Of a DNA stretch of 6,779 nt, positions 6,185 to 6,779 are shown piece after piece. The notes under the pieces are model-generated. The model was given only the letters and a program-made list of their open reading frames with translations, searched no databases and was not told where the DNA came from. The position numbers and the translations under genes were made by a program. The stretch comes from Enterobacteriaceae bacterium UBA5654. GTDB taxonomy: Bacteria > Pseudomonadota > Gammaproteobacteria > Enterobacterales > Enterobacteriaceae. How positions within the stretch are numbered: position 1 is the first letter of the stretch; each line of letters begins with the position of its first letter. The DNA is taken from the NCBI GenBank assembly GCA_002421005.1, contig DIJC01000014.1, positions 1-6,779 on the forward strand. Reading direction: 5' to 3'.

Positions 6185-6311
6185 TATACCCTAAATAATT
6201 CGAGTTGAATGCAGGCGGCAAACGAGGGAAGCCCCGGGAGCTTACTTCAGTAAGTGACTGGGGTGAATGAGCGCAGCCAACGTACAGGCAACTCGAATTA
6301 TTTAGGGTATA
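6185..6311. repeat. ERIC element (full length, 127 bp)
   Basis: Perfect 22-bp terminal inverted repeats, 6186-6207 (beginning ATACCCTAAATAATTCGAG) and 6289-6310, extended by one T-A pair, enclose a core with GAGCTTACTTCAGTAAGTGACTGGGG-type sequence in two halves: GGGAGCTTACTT (6236-6247) and AGTAAGTGACTGGGGTGA (6249-6266). The second half is nearly the classic ERIC core used for ERIC fingerprinting, and 127 bp is the canonical length. The element is 94 bp upstream of the first regulator and, if transcribed, would fold into a long hairpin. The perfect arms suggest a recent or conserved copy. Confidence 0.93.
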
Positions 6312-6444
6312 ACTATTTAACCGTAATAATTATGACAAGTCTATATAGCGAAATGGCACTGGAGCGTAACCTGAGGTGACGGGGTCTTCATTTCTGGTAC
6401 GGGATGGCGGGAGTGGCAGAAATAAATATCCTCCGGCATAGCCG

Positions 6445-6464
6445 TAATGCTGGTCAGTTAAGCA
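6445..6464 (+). mobile_element. Possible solo IS4-type inverted-repeat end
   Basis: The stretch beginning TAATGCTGGTCAGTTAAG resembles the outer end of IS4 as I remember it (TAATGCCGATCAGTTAAG), with about 17 of 20 positions alike. No transposase and no partner end are visible, so at most this is a remnant. The comparison is from memory, hence the low confidence. Confidence 0.25.
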
Positions 6465-6493
6465 TTTGTATGAATAAAAATTCATACAAATGC
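6462..6493. repeat. Perfect 14-bp inverted repeat with AAAA loop
   Basis: GCATTTGTATGAAT (6462-6475) and ATTCATACAAATGC (6480-6493) are exact inverted copies around AAAA. It is unlike the GC-rich palindromes in the window. There is no T-tract after it, so it is not a standard intrinsic terminator. It adjoins the IS4-like sequence and a weaker stem GCCTGA/TCAGGC (6492-6497 and 6514-6519). Confidence 0.75.
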
Positions 6494-6601
6494 CTGAAAA
6501 TAACGCGAAGGCGTCAGGCTTTCAGCCAAATTTATCTTCTTCAGAGGCTCGGGTAATCGGGCCTGGTTGTGTTAAGTACCCGCAATTCCCCCTCTCCCCA
6601 G

Positions 6602-6623
6602 CCCTCTCCCTCAAGGGAGAGGG
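6602..6623. repeat. REP-like palindrome identical to copy A
   Basis: The same 9-bp arms CCCTCTCCC and GGGAGAGGG with a TCAA loop as at 108-129, preceded by CCCCTCTCCCCAG. It leads directly into the first 52-bp direct repeat. Confidence 0.7.
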
Positions 6624-6666
6624 GGCAGGACGTGCCCCGGGTGGGGTTTGGTGGACCCCTTAGCCT
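6615..6666. repeat. 52-bp direct repeat, copy 1
   Basis: This runs from GGGAGAGGGGGCAGGACG to ACCCCTTAGCCT and recurs at 6706-6757 with one difference. It contains two further stems: GGGGCA (6622-6627) with TGCCCC (6633-6638), and GGGGT (6643-6647) with ACCCC (6655-6659). With the upstream palindrome this gives three consecutive hairpins. Confidence 0.8.
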
Positions 6667-6705
6667 GAAAATCCAGTCACGATGCCGGACCGTTCCCTCT
6701 CACGG

Positions 6706-6757
6706 GGGAGAGGGGGCAGGACGTGCCCCGGGTGGGGCTTGGTGGACCCCTTAGCCT
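6706..6757. repeat. 52-bp direct repeat, copy 2
   Basis: 51 of 52 positions equal copy 1, with a 91-bp period; the single T to C change falls in the second stem. It is preceded by its own palindrome CCCTCTC/GAGAGGG (6695-6701 and 6708-6714). A further shared word, AAATCCAGT, follows both copies (6669-6677 and 6771-6779), so the array may continue past the window edge. Confidence 0.8.
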
Positions 6758-6779
6758 TAGTGAAGATGACAAATCCAGT

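Larger units (their letters stand above)
6091..6779. other. Gene-free intergenic region with repeats
   Basis: These 689 bp hold no convincing gene on either strand. From left to right: the upstream region of the regulator operon (6091-6184), an ERIC element (6185-6311), AT-rich unassigned sequence (6312-6444), a sequence like an IS4 end with a perfect hairpin (6445-6493), unassigned sequence (6494-6590), and REP-like palindromes with 52-bp direct repeats to the edge. No tRNA or recognised small RNA was seen. Confidence 0.7.

Noticed and set aside
6341..6439. 32-codon minus-strand frame starting MPEDIYFCHS
   Set aside because: No ribosome binding site, no recognised family, and it lies in unassigned AT-rich intergenic sequence; possibly a remnant, but not supportable as a gene.
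6462..6493. Perfect hairpin as an intrinsic terminator
   Set aside because: The stem is AT-rich and is not followed by a T-tract on either strand, and no gene is seen converging on it.
6569..6754. 61-codon plus-strand frame starting MLSTRNSPSPQPSPSRERG
   Set aside because: It is a translation through the REP-like palindromes and 52-bp repeats; SPSPQPSPSRERG-type peptides are typical spurious products of such repeats.

Overview
The window looks like chromosomal accessory DNA from an enterobacterium (Enterobacteriaceae; Enterobacter, Klebsiella and Kosakonia relatives are plausible, genus not resolvable). The evidence is a full-length ERIC element, GC-rich REP-like palindromes of the CCCTCTCCC/GGGAGAGGG type, and regulators that resemble enterobacterial RhaS and RhaR. 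The coding part reads as a compact module for taking up and hydrolysing L-rhamnose-containing glycosides. All four substantial genes are on the minus strand.

In transcription order (right to left) they are: a RhaS/RhaR-like AraC-family regulator (5248-6090); a second, paralogous AraC-family regulator 18 bp downstream (4384-5229); a 138-bp gap with a candidate promoter, direct repeats, a dyad and a 10-codon upstream ORF; an MFS sugar-porter-like permease (2947-4245); and a cytoplasmic GH78 alpha-L-rhamnosidase (282-2960) whose start overlaps the permease stop by 14 bp. A short hairpin plus T-tract (176-193) is a plausible intrinsic terminator for the operon. The likely logic is: regulators sense rhamnose or a rhamnoside, the permease imports a small rhamnoside, the rhamnosidase cleaves it in the cytoplasm, and rhamnose goes to the ordinary rhaBAD route, which is not in this window.

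Both ends are gene-free and repeat-rich. Left (1-281): three REP-like palindromic units, one degenerate and very G-rich, with the terminator between two of them. Right (6091-6779): the regulator promoter region, a 127-bp ERIC element with perfect 22-bp terminal inverted repeats, a perfect 14-bp AT-rich hairpin next to a sequence resembling an IS4-type end, and two near-identical 52-bp repeats at 91-bp spacing that run to the window edge. An identical 22-bp palindrome occurs at both ends, so the module sits between members of one repeat family.

The points most worth a second look are the in-frame upstream ORF with a strong ribosome binding site before the permease, the tandem RhaS/RhaR-like regulator pair coupled to a rhamnosidase operon, and the structured repeats at the right edge.
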